Part shown: piece by piece, positions 29,629 through 39,410 of the stretch | How positions within the stretch are numbered: position 1 is the first letter of the stretch | Layout of the letters: each line of letters opens with the position of its first letter | DNA from: Gammaproteobacteria bacterium | Lineage (GTDB): Bacteria; Pseudomonadota; Gammaproteobacteria; Steroidobacterales; Woeseiaceae | Length of the DNA stretch: 64,000 nt | NCBI GenBank assembly: GCA_009937615.1 | Contig: JAACFB010000008.1 | Coordinates: 1-64,000 of the forward strand | Direction of reading: 5' to 3' | Made by a program: the position numbers and the translations under genes | The notes under the pieces: model-generated | Told to the model about the DNA's origin: nothing | Seen by the model: the letters and a program-made list of their open reading frames with translations, nothing else | Databases searched by the model: none

Positions 29629-31482
29629 ATGGGTCAGAACGACGACGATAAGCCGAATACGATTAGCCGGCGGGAGTTCGTAAAGGGCGCGGGCGCAAGC
29701 GCCGCGGCGCTGGGCGGCGTGGCCTCCGTAACCTCCGATGCGGCACGGGCCCAGCAGAACCCTTACCAGGTGCCCGAGGAATGGGACCTCGAAGCCGATG
29801 TTGTGGTGATTGGCTCCGGGCCGACCGGACTGCCGGCTGCAATTCGTGCTCGCGACGCAGGCGCATCCGTAATCATTGTCGAGGCGAACTATGACGTAGG
29901 CGGCCACGGCCTGATGAACGGCGGCACGATTCAGCTCGGGGGCGGTACCAAACTACAGAAGAAATACGGCATCGAGGACTCACCCGACACGATGTTCAGG
30001 GACCTTACGGACTGGTCCGTCGTTGAGACCAACGGCATGCCCGATTACCGTTTTAACGATCGTGCGGTGCAACGGGCGCTGGCGGACAACAGCGCGGCAG
30101 CCTTCGATTTCATGGAGGAAAACGGCGTCAGATTTGAAGATATACCGCCGTCGACGGAAGGCGCGCATGCGACCGGCATCTCGGCCCCGCGGGCACACGA
30201 GGTGACCTGGAACGGAATCCAGGGCGCCGAGGGACCGCGTGGCGGGGGCGGTACCGGCATATACCGAACGCTCGAGGTCAGCGCCCGCGACAAGGGTGTC
30301 AGGTTTCTTCTGAACTACCACATGGACGTCATTTTCCGCGAGTCCCCTAATGGTGGACGGGTGCTTGGCGTACAGGCCGGATACACGCCGCGTTTTCTGC
30401 CCGGTGAATCCACGCCGATGAAGAGCTTCCATTCCAAAGGCAACGTCGATCTCACTCAACCGCATGTCACCGTGAAGGCGAAACAGGCTATCGTGATCGG
30501 CACGGGCGGCAGCACGGGCAACGTAAACTTCCGGCGGATTTTCGACCCCCGGATAACCGAGGTCTACCAGTTGGCGGCGGGCCCCTATTCGGATCAGGAT
30601 GCCAGTGGTGAGATGGCTGCCATGGCGATCGGGGCTTCGCTCTGGGGTACCGCGAACCAGTCTCTGGAACGCAACGGCTACCTGCGGAAGCGGCCGATCA
30701 TCGGTTGCCAGTACACGTACCTCTACTACACTCCCGACAGTATCCTGTTTCCGTTCGTTCGTGCATCTGGGCTGAGGGTGCGGTCCTGGGACAGTCTCGT
30801 ACTGGTCAACCAGGTCGGCAAACGTTTTTATAACGAGGAGGCCGGCAGCTGGCCCTACGGGACCCACCACGGGTTTCTCGACCCCTATGTGCAGGGCGAC
30901 TGGCGCAACGCGCGCCGGATAAAGTACGACCCGCAGAATTTCCTTGATGCGGCGCTGGCACCGAACGAAGGCTCGGAGCCACCGGATTACGCCGCCGGGC
31001 CGGTGTGGGCGATCTTTGATGCCGATGCGGTGCCTCGGGAGCGGTGGGATCTGTCACCGCCGGCTACCGATCCGCTGTACTTTTTCAGCGATCAAACGCT
31101 GGCCGGCCTGGCAAAGAAGATCAAAGCCAACCCCTATCAGAAACCGGACATGCCGCCTGCCAATCTCGAAGCGACGATCGAACGCTATAACGGGTTCGTC
31201 GACGCGGGCAGTGATCCCGACTTCGAGCGCCCCAATCTAAAGTACAAGCTCGAGAAGCCGCCTTTTTATGCCGCCTGGGCGACGCCCGTTGTACACGACT
31301 GTTACACCGGCCTGCGCATCAACATGCAGTGCCAGGTCATGGATATGCATGGGCAGGTGATACAGGGGCTTTACTGCGGTGGTGAATCGGCCGGCGGTTC
31401 CAGTCAGCATGGCCAGGGCCGCTGCGTGACCCAGGGCTATATTGCCGGCGGTCATGCCGTCAAGGAGCCGAGCTGGGGTTGA
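29629..31482 (+). CDS. Tat-exported FAD-dependent flavoprotein (fumarate reductase/succinate dehydrogenase flavoprotein or 3-ketosteroid dehydrogenase-like fold)
   Basis: Tat signal NTISRREFVKGAGASAAALGGVASVTSDAARA; ADVVVIGSGPTGLPAAIRARDAGASVIIVEANYDVGGHG; C-terminal GLYCGGESAGGSSQHGQGRCVTQGYIAGGHAV; start at MGQNDDDK after AGGAG. Confidence 0.88.
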   Translation: MGQNDDDKPNTISRREFVKGAGASAAALGGVASVTSDAARAQQNPYQVPEEWDLEADVVVIGSGPTGLPAAIRARDAGASVIIVEANYDVGGHGLMNGGTIQLGGGTKLQKKYGIEDSPDTMFRDLTDWSVVETNGMPDYRFNDRAVQRALADNSAAAFDFMEENGVRFEDIPPSTEGAHATGISAPRAHEVTWNGIQGAEGPRGGGGTGIYRTLEVSARDKGVRFLLNYHMDVIFRESPNGGRVLGVQAGYTPRFLPGESTPMKSFHSKGNVDLTQPHVTVKAKQAIVIGTGGSTGNVNFRRIFDPRITEVYQLAAGPYSDQDASGEMAAMAIGASLWGTANQSLERNGYLRKRPIIGCQYTYLYYTPDSILFPFVRASGLRVRSWDSLVLVNQVGKRFYNEEAGSWPYGTHHGFLDPYVQGDWRNARRIKYDPQNFLDAALAPNEGSEPPDYAAGPVWAIFDADAVPRERWDLSPPATDPLYFFSDQTLAGLAKKIKANPYQKPDMPPANLEATIERYNGFVDAGSDPDFERPNLKYKLEKPPFYAAWATPVVHDCYTGLRINMQCQVMDMHGQVIQGLYCGGESAGGSSQHGQGRCVTQGYIAGGHAVKEPSWG

Positions 31483-31493
31483 TGGCTGCGCAC

Positions 31494-31510
31494 CCGCGGC
31501 GAGGCCGCGG
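31494..31510. terminator. short GC hairpin between convergent genes
   Basis: CCGCGG CGAGG CCGCGG; no T-tract. Confidence 0.2.
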
Positions 31511-31522
31511 CTGAAATGAGGG

Positions 31523-33031
31523 TTACTGCCCTGGCGGCGGCGGCGCGTTGGGATCCATCGCATCCCGAGACGTCGTCGTGGCGCCGAGCTGTTCAAGCAG
31601 CGCTGCCGTAGTCTGGTGGTATCCGTACAGGCCGCGGTAACGCAATACCGGGCTGATCCCCGATGCCATGCTCCAGGGCGTCTCGCCGTAATTGTCTTTG
31701 ACGTTGATATCGGCACCGTTGTCTGCAAGATAACGGACGACCGGATCGGCGCCCGTGAAAGCCGCCATGTGCATGGCAGTCTGCCCATCCTCGTTCCTGG
31801 CATTGAGATCGATACCCATTGCGACAACCGCCTTGACCGCCTGGTAGGCTCGCTCTATGTCCTGGTCGTTGGCCTCGTTGCCGCCCTTGAATGCGCAGGC
31901 ACCCGTGCAGGCGGCCCTGGCGGCGGCCATGAGCGATGTTGTGCCGCCTTTGGCGACAATGTTTTGATCGGCACCGTGTGCTTTGAATAGCTGCATGAGT
32001 TCGGTATCGGCGGATATCGCGGCGAGCAGGAACGGTGTCGCGCCCACCATGTCGAACGGGCTGCCGTCGGGCCCCAGGCGATGACTCCTGGCGATCTGCG
32101 CGTTCGGATCGGCACCCGCCTCGAGCAGGGCTTCGGCCAGGCCATGCATGTTATCGGGTAGCCGCCTGTAGACCGGGTCGTAGCGCACGCCTCTCAACGC
32201 GGCGAGGCCATTGGCGACGGAATAGTGCAGCGCAGTGATCCCGTTGGCATCCTCAACGTCAGCGTCGGCTCCCGACTTCAGCAGCAGTAAAGACAGGGGC
32301 TCATGCCCGCTGGCCGCAGCCACGAGAAGCGTATTGCCGTGTTCGGGGGCGGTTTCATTCGGATCTGCGCCTGCATCGAGCAGGGCGAGGGCCGATTCGA
32401 GGTCACCGGAGCGGGCGGCATAGAGCAAGGGCGTGTAATTACCCACCGATCTGGCCGCGATGTCAGCGCCATTTTCGATGAGGATGCCGGTTACGTCACC
32501 GTGACCTTCCGCGGCGGCCCACATCAGCGCGGTCTGGTTCTTCCGGGATTCCCGTGAGTTCGGATCCGCGCCCCCGGCGAGCAGGGCCTCGACTGCTGCC
32601 GCAGCGCCGGTCCTTGCGCACCTCATGAGCACAGACTCGCCGTTCCACAGCGCAGCATTGGCGTCAGCCCCGGCGCTCAACAAAACCCGTACCATCGCCT
32701 CACTGCGGTTCGTGCAGGCCAGGTGCAGTGGCGCGACACCATACTCGTTGGCCGAATCGGCATTGGCTCCAGCCGCCAGGAGGTGGTTTGCCATGTCCAG
32801 GTCGTCGTGGTGCGCGGCCCAGTGCAATGCGGTGGTTCCGTCAGCTTCCGAGGCATTGATGTCGACCGACTGCTCGATCATGTTCGATACTGACCCGCCG
32901 TCACCGCTTCGTGCCGCGTCGATCAGGCGCAAATCATCGCTAGCAGGCAAAGGGGCTGACGCGAGTATCAGCAGCGCCGTCAGCCCGGCCCTGAGCCGGC
33001 CAGTACTATGGTTGCATGGTTGACCGTACAT
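31523..33031 (-). CDS. exported ankyrin-repeat protein (cassette copy A)
   Basis: Signal-peptide-like GRLRAGLTALLILASAPLPASDD followed by multiple ~33-aa ANK repeats (DGTTALHWAAHHDDLDMANHLLAAGANADSANEYGVAPLHLACTNRSEAMVRVLLSAGADAN...); start at MYGQPCNHS. Confidence 0.9.
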   Translation of the reverse strand: MYGQPCNHSTGRLRAGLTALLILASAPLPASDDLRLIDAARSGDGGSVSNMIEQSVDINASEADGTTALHWAAHHDDLDMANHLLAAGANADSANEYGVAPLHLACTNRSEAMVRVLLSAGADANAALWNGESVLMRCARTGAAAAVEALLAGGADPNSRESRKNQTALMWAAAEGHGDVTGILIENGADIAARSVGNYTPLLYAARSGDLESALALLDAGADPNETAPEHGNTLLVAAASGHEPLSLLLLKSGADADVEDANGITALHYSVANGLAALRGVRYDPVYRRLPDNMHGLAEALLEAGADPNAQIARSHRLGPDGSPFDMVGATPFLLAAISADTELMQLFKAHGADQNIVAKGGTTSLMAAARAACTGACAFKGGNEANDQDIERAYQAVKAVVAMGIDLNARNEDGQTAMHMAAFTGADPVVRYLADNGADINVKDNYGETPWSMASGISPVLRYRGLYGYHQTTAALLEQLGATTTSRDAMDPNAPPPPGQ

Positions 33032-33047
33032 ATCGGTTCGAATGCGC

Positions 33048-34388
33048 CTAGACCGACAGCAAATCAACTTTGCCGGTGCTGTCGCCGAATCGGTCCGCCT
33101 CGATGCCGAGCTTGTCCATGATTGTCAGGTACAGGTTCGAAATCGGCGTATCGTCCGGATAACGGATATGCCGGCCTCCCTGCAGCTGGCCCGTGCCGCC
33201 GCCCAGCAGCAGGATGGGCAGGTTCTGCAGCAAATGCTCATTGCCATCGCTCATCGCGCTTCCGTACATGATGATCATGTTGTCCAGCAGCGAGCCATCG
33301 ATGTCCGGCGTCGCCCGCAGCTTGTCGAGGTAATAGGTAAACAGGTTGGAGTGATAAAGGTCGATTCGTGCAATCTTCTCGAGATTGACCGGGTCGTTGC
33401 GGTGATGGGACAGCGAGTGGTGAACATCGGGAATGCCGATTTCCCGGTAGGTCCGGTTGCTTTGCTCAGGGCCTGTCATGAACGTGATCATTCGGGTCAT
33501 GTCGGTCTGGAACGCGAGGACCTGCAGGTCGAACATCAGTTTCAGGTGGTCGGCGAACTCCGACGGGACGCCGGCAGGCCGCTCTACGGACGGAAACTCG
33601 CGCGCGGTCTGCTGTTCGGCCATCTGGATACGGCGTTCGACATCCCGCATGCCGTCGAGATATTCGGTCAACCGCGCTTTGTCCTCGGGTCCGACCTTGC
33701 TCATAAGACGCGCAGCGGCATCGGTTACTGAATCGAGTATGCTGCGTTCCTTCTCGATCCGGGCCAGCCGTACAGCTGGATCGGTGCTGCTGCTGTCACC
33801 AAACAGTCGTTCGAAGACAGCGCGGGGCCTGTATTCGATCGGTAATGGCGTGGACTCGGAACGCCAGCTGAGCGTCATCCGGTAGGCACAGCTCCAGCCC
33901 TTTTCACAGCTGCCGACGACGTCGGTGTTATGCAGGCCGAGTTCCAGCGAAGCGAGCTGCGTATGCTGACCCAGCTCCCTGGCAATGATCTGATCGATAG
34001 ATGTGCCGACACGTCCCTCGCGGAGCGGATGAACGCCCGTTAGAAATACGCCGCCCGCGCGTTCATGGGGTGCGGATTCACCCTCGCCGGGCAGCGCGTC
34101 GCCGGCACTGTTTTGCATGCCGCTGAGCACGAGCATCTGGTCTCGGTAAGGTGCCAGCGGCGCCAGTGTCGCCGGCAAGTCGAATGCCGTACCGGTAGCC
34201 CCGGGCGTCCAGAACTCCATGTTCATACCGTTCGGAACATACACGATGGAAAACCGGCGTGCAGCCTTGCTCATCTCATTGAGTGACGCAAAGGCCGGAA
34301 ACATCGCGTCGAGAAACGGAAGGGCGATGGCGGCGCCGGCGCCGCGCAAAAAGCTGCGCCGGGGCATGGATTTCTTAAATATCATCAT
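33048..34388 (-). CDS. DUF1552 / HXXSHH-motif protein with Tat-like signal (cassette copy A)
   Basis: MPRRSFLRGAGAAIALPFLDAMFPAFA; HSLSHH motif in IPDVHHSLSHHRNDPVNLEKIARIDLYHSNLFTYYLDKL (nt 33402-33419); MIMYGSAMSDGNEHLLQNLPILLLGGGTGQLQGGRHI. Confidence 0.92.
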   Translation of the reverse strand: MMIFKKSMPRRSFLRGAGAAIALPFLDAMFPAFASLNEMSKAARRFSIVYVPNGMNMEFWTPGATGTAFDLPATLAPLAPYRDQMLVLSGMQNSAGDALPGEGESAPHERAGGVFLTGVHPLREGRVGTSIDQIIARELGQHTQLASLELGLHNTDVVGSCEKGWSCAYRMTLSWRSESTPLPIEYRPRAVFERLFGDSSSTDPAVRLARIEKERSILDSVTDAAARLMSKVGPEDKARLTEYLDGMRDVERRIQMAEQQTAREFPSVERPAGVPSEFADHLKLMFDLQVLAFQTDMTRMITFMTGPEQSNRTYREIGIPDVHHSLSHHRNDPVNLEKIARIDLYHSNLFTYYLDKLRATPDIDGSLLDNMIIMYGSAMSDGNEHLLQNLPILLLGGGTGQLQGGRHIRYPDDTPISNLYLTIMDKLGIEADRFGDSTGKVDLLSV

Positions 34389-36786
34389 GGCTGTGTGCCG
34401 TCCTCATCTGAAATGGTGTGCTTTCCACGATGGCCATAATCATGGAAGACAACCGGTAGTCGTCTGGTGCTGACTGACGCATGATAGCGCGCATCACGGG
34501 TGCGTCGCGGTGGTCTATCCCGCGGCCAAGCGCGTAGGTGAGAAGTTTCTCGATAGCGGTGAGGATAAAGTCTTCCTGCCGCTTTTCGATGAGTACGTGT
34601 CGTAGCTCGACGGGCCCGTTGAACGGTGTGCCGTCAGGCAGCGCGCCAGACGAGTCGATGGCCGAACTCGATGCCGCATCGATGGTGCGCCATTTGCCGA
34701 TCGCGTCGTAGTTTTCGAGGGCGAAGCCGAGCGGATCCATCACCTTGTGGCAGCTCGCACAGACCGGGTTGGCCCGGTGCTGCTCCATCTGCTGACGCAT
34801 GTTCAATACCTTGCCCTCGTCATTCTCCTCGCGAAGGCCCGGTACGTTCGCTGGTGGCGGCGGTGGTGGTGCGCCAAGGATATTCTCCAGCACCCATTTG
34901 CCACGAATCGTCGGCGCGGTCCGGTTCGGGTAGGAAGTGACCGTGAGGATGCTTCCCTGGCCCAGCAGGCCGCCGCGATTCGGATCGGCCAGGGGCACTT
35001 TCCGGAAATGGCTGCCATACACATTCGGGATCTCGTAGTGTCTTGCGAGTCGTTCATTGACGAACGTGTAATCGGCATCAAGCAGTTCCAGCAGCGGCCG
35101 GTCATTCCGCAAAATGTACTCGAAGAACAACTCGGTCTCGGTCTGGAACGCCTGGATCAGGTTATCGTCGAAGTACGGGAACAGATCGGTGTTAGGCGCC
35201 ACCGCGTTCAGTTTCCTCAACTGCAACCACTGCGCCGCGAAATTGCTGACCAGGGTGTCGGAGCGGGGGTCCTCCAGCATTCGCCGCACCTGCTGCTCGA
35301 GGGTCCCGGGATGCGAGAGCCGGCCCGCCTCGGCGAGGCCGAGGAGTTCCTCGTCGGGCAGCGTGCTCCACAGGAAGAACGACAGCTGCGTGGCGAGCTC
35401 CAGGTCCGTTATGGCAAAGATGTCGTCCGGCTCTACCTTGTCCGGTTGTTCGACCACGAGAAACAGGAACTCCGGGCCCGCGAGCATGCGTTCGATAGCG
35501 AGGCCGACACCTTGCTCAAATCCGCTGTCTGCGCCCTGCTGGTAGAACAGCATGAGTTCGTCCAGTTCCAGCTCGGTTGGCGGCCGGCGGTAGGCCCGGT
35601 GCGCGAGATCGGACAGGATGCGCCTGGCACAGGCCTCGTCTTCACGCTGCGACGGCTGGCAGATCAGGATCTTCTCCCGGCTGGCTGTCTGGCTGATGCC
35701 CCTGACGTTGTAGGGACCGCCCACGGCGACGGTGTGTACCGCCGGAACGCCGCCCTTGTACTGAGCATAATCGTAGAGAGTATGGCGCGGAGTGAGCGGT
35801 TCTTCAGGAATCGTGTTTTCGTCGAGGAAGGTTACGGTGAGTTTTCGGGTCCCGGCTTTCGCGCTGAAACGGGCCTGAAGAACTTCGTCGGCCGTCCGTT
35901 CGTAGAGTTCCTGTTCCACGTCACCCGCTTCGCCCGACGAAAAAATCCCCGCCGACTCGCCGTGTACCTCGCCACCGATCGTGATGGTCTTTATGCGTTC
36001 TCCGTCGAGTCGCAGGTCGAACTGGTGGGGTTCGGTCAGTCCTCGTATGTATTCGCGCGAATTCCTTTGCAGCGTGACCTGGACAACGTATTCACCATCC
36101 AGCGGAAAATGATGCTGGACCGTAGTTCCACCGCGGGAACCGAAAGGCATCTCGTCGCCCATCCAGCCCGTCTGCATCAGGTAGCCGGATACGGTGTAAA
36201 TATCGAAAACCGGCTGCATCTCCGGTTCCCCCAGCGCCTGGCGGCGGACCTTTCGCGCTGCCGCGATATACTGTTCCGCAAGCAGCGGTGACAGCGTCAG
36301 CACATCGCCGATGTTGTCGAAGCCGAACATCGTGTCGTCCGCGGGCAGTATCGTGTCGTCGCGTATCTCGACCGCTAACAGGTCACGGACGGCATTGATG
36401 TATTCGCTGCGGTTCATGCGGCGTATAGAGGACCGGCCTGGCTGCGGCCGGACGCTGGCATAGGTGTCGAGCGCGGTTTCGAGATACCCGGCAAATTCGG
36501 CATAGGTGGAATCGTCGGGCCGCGGTACGCCGGCCGGCGGCATCGACTGGACCTTGAGTTTGCGCAAGACCTTTTCCCAGGTATCGGCGCCCGCCGCGAT
36601 ATCAGTGACACTCGCATGCTGCAGCGAAAGCCCGGCGGTCAGCAGGGCATCATTATGGCAAGTGACGCAATAGCGATTGACCGTAGCCTGCAGCGGCAGG
36701 CTATCGGCCGTGTTTGCAACTGCCGTTTGCGCTGCGGAGCATGCGGTTACCAACAAAGCAGCGATGTGTGGCCAGCGTCGTGACAT
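34375..36786 (-). CDS. DUF1587/1595/1592/1588/1585 planctomycete-type cytochrome protein, di-haem (cassette copy A)
   Basis: CxxCH motifs NRYCVTCHNDALLTAGLSL and NPVCASCHKVMDPLGFALENYDAIGKWR; RSSIRRMNRSEYINAVRDLL; EFLFLVVEQPDKVEPDDIFAITDLELATQLSFFLWSTLPDEELL; signal peptide-like N-terminus. Confidence 0.93.
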   Translation of the reverse strand: MSRRWPHIAALLVTACSAAQTAVANTADSLPLQATVNRYCVTCHNDALLTAGLSLQHASVTDIAAGADTWEKVLRKLKVQSMPPAGVPRPDDSTYAEFAGYLETALDTYASVRPQPGRSSIRRMNRSEYINAVRDLLAVEIRDDTILPADDTMFGFDNIGDVLTLSPLLAEQYIAAARKVRRQALGEPEMQPVFDIYTVSGYLMQTGWMGDEMPFGSRGGTTVQHHFPLDGEYVVQVTLQRNSREYIRGLTEPHQFDLRLDGERIKTITIGGEVHGESAGIFSSGEAGDVEQELYERTADEVLQARFSAKAGTRKLTVTFLDENTIPEEPLTPRHTLYDYAQYKGGVPAVHTVAVGGPYNVRGISQTASREKILICQPSQREDEACARRILSDLAHRAYRRPPTELELDELMLFYQQGADSGFEQGVGLAIERMLAGPEFLFLVVEQPDKVEPDDIFAITDLELATQLSFFLWSTLPDEELLGLAEAGRLSHPGTLEQQVRRMLEDPRSDTLVSNFAAQWLQLRKLNAVAPNTDLFPYFDDNLIQAFQTETELFFEYILRNDRPLLELLDADYTFVNERLARHYEIPNVYGSHFRKVPLADPNRGGLLGQGSILTVTSYPNRTAPTIRGKWVLENILGAPPPPPPANVPGLREENDEGKVLNMRQQMEQHRANPVCASCHKVMDPLGFALENYDAIGKWRTIDAASSSAIDSSGALPDGTPFNGPVELRHVLIEKRQEDFILTAIEKLLTYALGRGIDHRDAPVMRAIMRQSAPDDYRLSSMIMAIVESTPFQMRTAHSHDDI

Positions 36787-36859
36787 GGAGCCGACACCCC
36801 AGTATTCAATCTGGACGGAAGATGCCGTAGTTTATCGCGCCGGCGCTCTGCCACCTAGT

Positions 36860-36895
36860 GCCAAGCTGTTTCATAACATCTGAAACGGATTTGGC
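36860..36895. promoter_or_regulatory. interrupted dyad in the divergent intergenic region between the two cassette copies; candidate shared operator
   Basis: GCCAA gct GTTTCA taacatc TGAAAC ggat TTGGC; a TATAAT hexamer lies at 36924-36929. Confidence 0.4.
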
Positions 36896-36989
36896 ATGGA
36901 TGCGGATATCGAAATATGCTGGATATAATCTAGGGGTTGGCAGCGACGGGTTCTGTCGTCGCGCTATATCCGGTAACGGTAACGGCTGC

Positions 36990-39410
36990 ATGATGACGAG
37001 TAGATATTTGGCGCTCTGGACCGGTATCGCAGTCGTTGCGTACAGCAGCCTGTGTGGTGCGCAGCGTCAACCCGATCATTCTCAATACGGCGAAACCCTC
37101 AATCAGTACTGCGTTACCTGCCATAACAGCGCGCTCATGATTGCCGGACTGTCGCTGCACGATATCGACATTGGCAACGTCAGTGGCAGCGCGGATACCT
37201 GGGAAAAGGTTCTGCGCAAGCTGCGCGCCAGGGCGATGCCGCCTGAAGGCGTCCCGCGGCCGCCTGACGCCACTTACGCATCGATCGCGGGCTACCTCGA
37301 GTCCGAGTTGAACCGGAGCGCCCGGGAGAATCCGAAGCCGGGCCGGCCGTCGATTCGCCGTCTAAACCGAACGGAATACGTGAATTCGATAAGAGAGTTA
37401 CTCTCCATCGACGTAGACGGGAACACATTGCTCCCGCCCGACGATGCGATGTTCGGCTTCGACAATATCGGGACTGTACTGACTCTGTCACCATTACTGA
37501 TCGAGCGTTACATTGCCGCAGCTCGCAAGGTAAGGCTGCAGGCGTTGGGAAGCCCCGACATCGACGCAAAATACGAGTATTACAGCGTCCCGGAAGGGCT
37601 GCTGCAGAACGATCGCATGGGCGAAGACCTGCCCTTCGGATCCCGAGGCGGCATCGCGGTTCGTCACCACTTTCCGATGGATGGCGAATACGTCATACAG
37701 CTCAGGCTGCAAAGAAACTATCGCGACTATATTCGCGGAATGGTCAACAAAGAACATCAGCTCGATGTGCGAATGAACGACGCGCGTATCGCGCTTTTAA
37801 CCATCGGCGGTGAGCGGCACGGCCGTTCGTCCGGGCTGTATTCGACGTCTGCACAAGGCGACGTCAGCCAGGAGGAGTACGAACGCTATGCAGACCAGGC
37901 GCTGGAGGTTCGCTTCTTTGCCAAGGCGGGTCAGCAGCTGATCACGGCGACCTTTCCAAAAGAGACCGTCATAGCGGAGGGCCCGCTCTACCCGGAACAC
38001 ACGGTCTATGACTACACCCAGTACAAGGGAGGCAGTCCTGGACTACGGACGCTTGCGATCGGCGGTCCGTTTGATGCACGCGGTCCCGGCGAAACGGCCA
38101 GTCGTGCGAAGGTCCTGATCTGTCGGCCGACCCCCGAAAATGACGAGGCCTGTGCCCGACGCATCCTCACACGGCTCGCGCGCAGCGCCTATCGCCGACC
38201 CCCAACAGCAAAAGAGCTCGGCGTGCTGCTGGAGTTCTACAGAGAAGGGCAGAGCACGAGTGATTTTGAAGCGGGCATCGGCCTGGCCCTGGAGCGCATA
38301 CTGGCCGGGCCGGAATTTCTGTTCATTACCGAAACTGTGCCGAAGGACGCGGAGCCAGGCGAGCTGTATCAGCTGTCGGATCTCGAGCTGGCCAGCCGCC
38401 TGTCCTTTTTTCTCTGGAGCCAGATCCCTGATGACGAGCTCTTGAGCGTTGCCGAAGCAGGGCATCTTCGGGACCCGGTCGTTTTGGAACAGCAGGTTCG
38501 CCGCATGCTCGGGGACCCCCGTTCCAGGGCGCTGGTAGAAAATTTCGCGGCGCAGTGGCTTACGCTCGGAAAGCTCAACGTGGCGGCGCCGGACACTGAA
38601 ATCTTTCCTTATTTTGACGAAAATCTTAGGCAGGCCTTCAGGAAGGAAACCGAGTTGTTCATCGAGCACGTCCTTCGGCAGGAGCGTCCATTACTCGAAC
38701 TCCTCACGGCGGACTACACGTTCGTCAACGAACGTCTCGCGAGGCATTACCAGATACCAGGCGTTTACGGGAATCATTTCCGCAAGGTCACGCTGCCCGA
38801 TGAGACCCGTGGCGGCCTGCTGGGGCAGGGCAGCATTCTTACGGTTACGTCCTATGCCAATCGCACCGCCCCGACAATTCGCGGCAAATGGATTCTGGAA
38901 AATATTCTCGGCACGCCTCCGCCTCCGCCTCCGGCGAATGTCCCGGGGCTCCGGGAAAAGAATGAAGATGGTGTCATACTGACCATGCGCGAGCGCATGG
39001 AACAGCATCGTGCAAACCCGGTCTGTGCCAGTTGTCACAAGGCGATGGACCCGTTGGGATTCGCGCTCGAAAACTATGACGCGATTGGCAAATGGCGAAC
39101 GGTAGACGGAGCGTCCGCCGCGCGCATCGATTCGACCGGCGCATTACCCGACGGCACTACGTTTGAAGGGCCGCTCGAATTGCGTGCCGTGCTGATGGAA
39201 AAACGCCAGGATGACTTCATTTACACTGCCGTCGAAAAACTACTTACCTATGCGCTTGGACGCGAGGTCGTGCATACGGACGCGCCGTTCATCCGCTCCA
39301 TTATCCGCGAGGCAACTCCCGCGGAACATAGCTTGCCGTCTCTGATCATGGCGGTTGTATCGAGTACGCCGTATCAGATGAGGAGGGTATCGAACCGTGA
39401 TGATATTTAA
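36990..39410 (+). CDS. DUF1587/1595/1592/1588/1585 planctomycete-type cytochrome protein, di-haem (cassette copy B)
   Basis: CxxCH motifs NQYCVTCHNSALMIAGLSL (nt 37110-37124) and NPVCASCHKAMDPLGFALENYDAIGKWR (nt 39024-39038); collinear with copy A along its length; start at MMTSRYLALWTG. Confidence 0.93.
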   Translation: MMTSRYLALWTGIAVVAYSSLCGAQRQPDHSQYGETLNQYCVTCHNSALMIAGLSLHDIDIGNVSGSADTWEKVLRKLRARAMPPEGVPRPPDATYASIAGYLESELNRSARENPKPGRPSIRRLNRTEYVNSIRELLSIDVDGNTLLPPDDAMFGFDNIGTVLTLSPLLIERYIAAARKVRLQALGSPDIDAKYEYYSVPEGLLQNDRMGEDLPFGSRGGIAVRHHFPMDGEYVIQLRLQRNYRDYIRGMVNKEHQLDVRMNDARIALLTIGGERHGRSSGLYSTSAQGDVSQEEYERYADQALEVRFFAKAGQQLITATFPKETVIAEGPLYPEHTVYDYTQYKGGSPGLRTLAIGGPFDARGPGETASRAKVLICRPTPENDEACARRILTRLARSAYRRPPTAKELGVLLEFYREGQSTSDFEAGIGLALERILAGPEFLFITETVPKDAEPGELYQLSDLELASRLSFFLWSQIPDDELLSVAEAGHLRDPVVLEQQVRRMLGDPRSRALVENFAAQWLTLGKLNVAAPDTEIFPYFDENLRQAFRKETELFIEHVLRQERPLLELLTADYTFVNERLARHYQIPGVYGNHFRKVTLPDETRGGLLGQGSILTVTSYANRTAPTIRGKWILENILGTPPPPPPANVPGLREKNEDGVILTMRERMEQHRANPVCASCHKAMDPLGFALENYDAIGKWRTVDGASAARIDSTGALPDGTTFEGPLELRAVLMEKRQDDFIYTAVEKLLTYALGREVVHTDAPFIRSIIREATPAEHSLPSLIMAVVSSTPYQMRRVSNRDDI

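Noticed and set aside
34747-36291. 514-aa plus-strand ORF antisense to the copy-A DUF1592 gene
   Set aside because: Considered as a possible gene inside the unusual cassette, but copy B (the paralogue) does not retain an equivalent long intact antisense frame (only 208 aa or shorter), and the translation lacks domain-like features.
31523-36786. Possibility that copy A of the cassette is a decayed pseudogene of copy B
   Set aside because: All three copy-A ORFs are intact, keep both CxxCH motifs, the Tat signal and HSLSHH, and keep the gene overlap; no frameshift evident.
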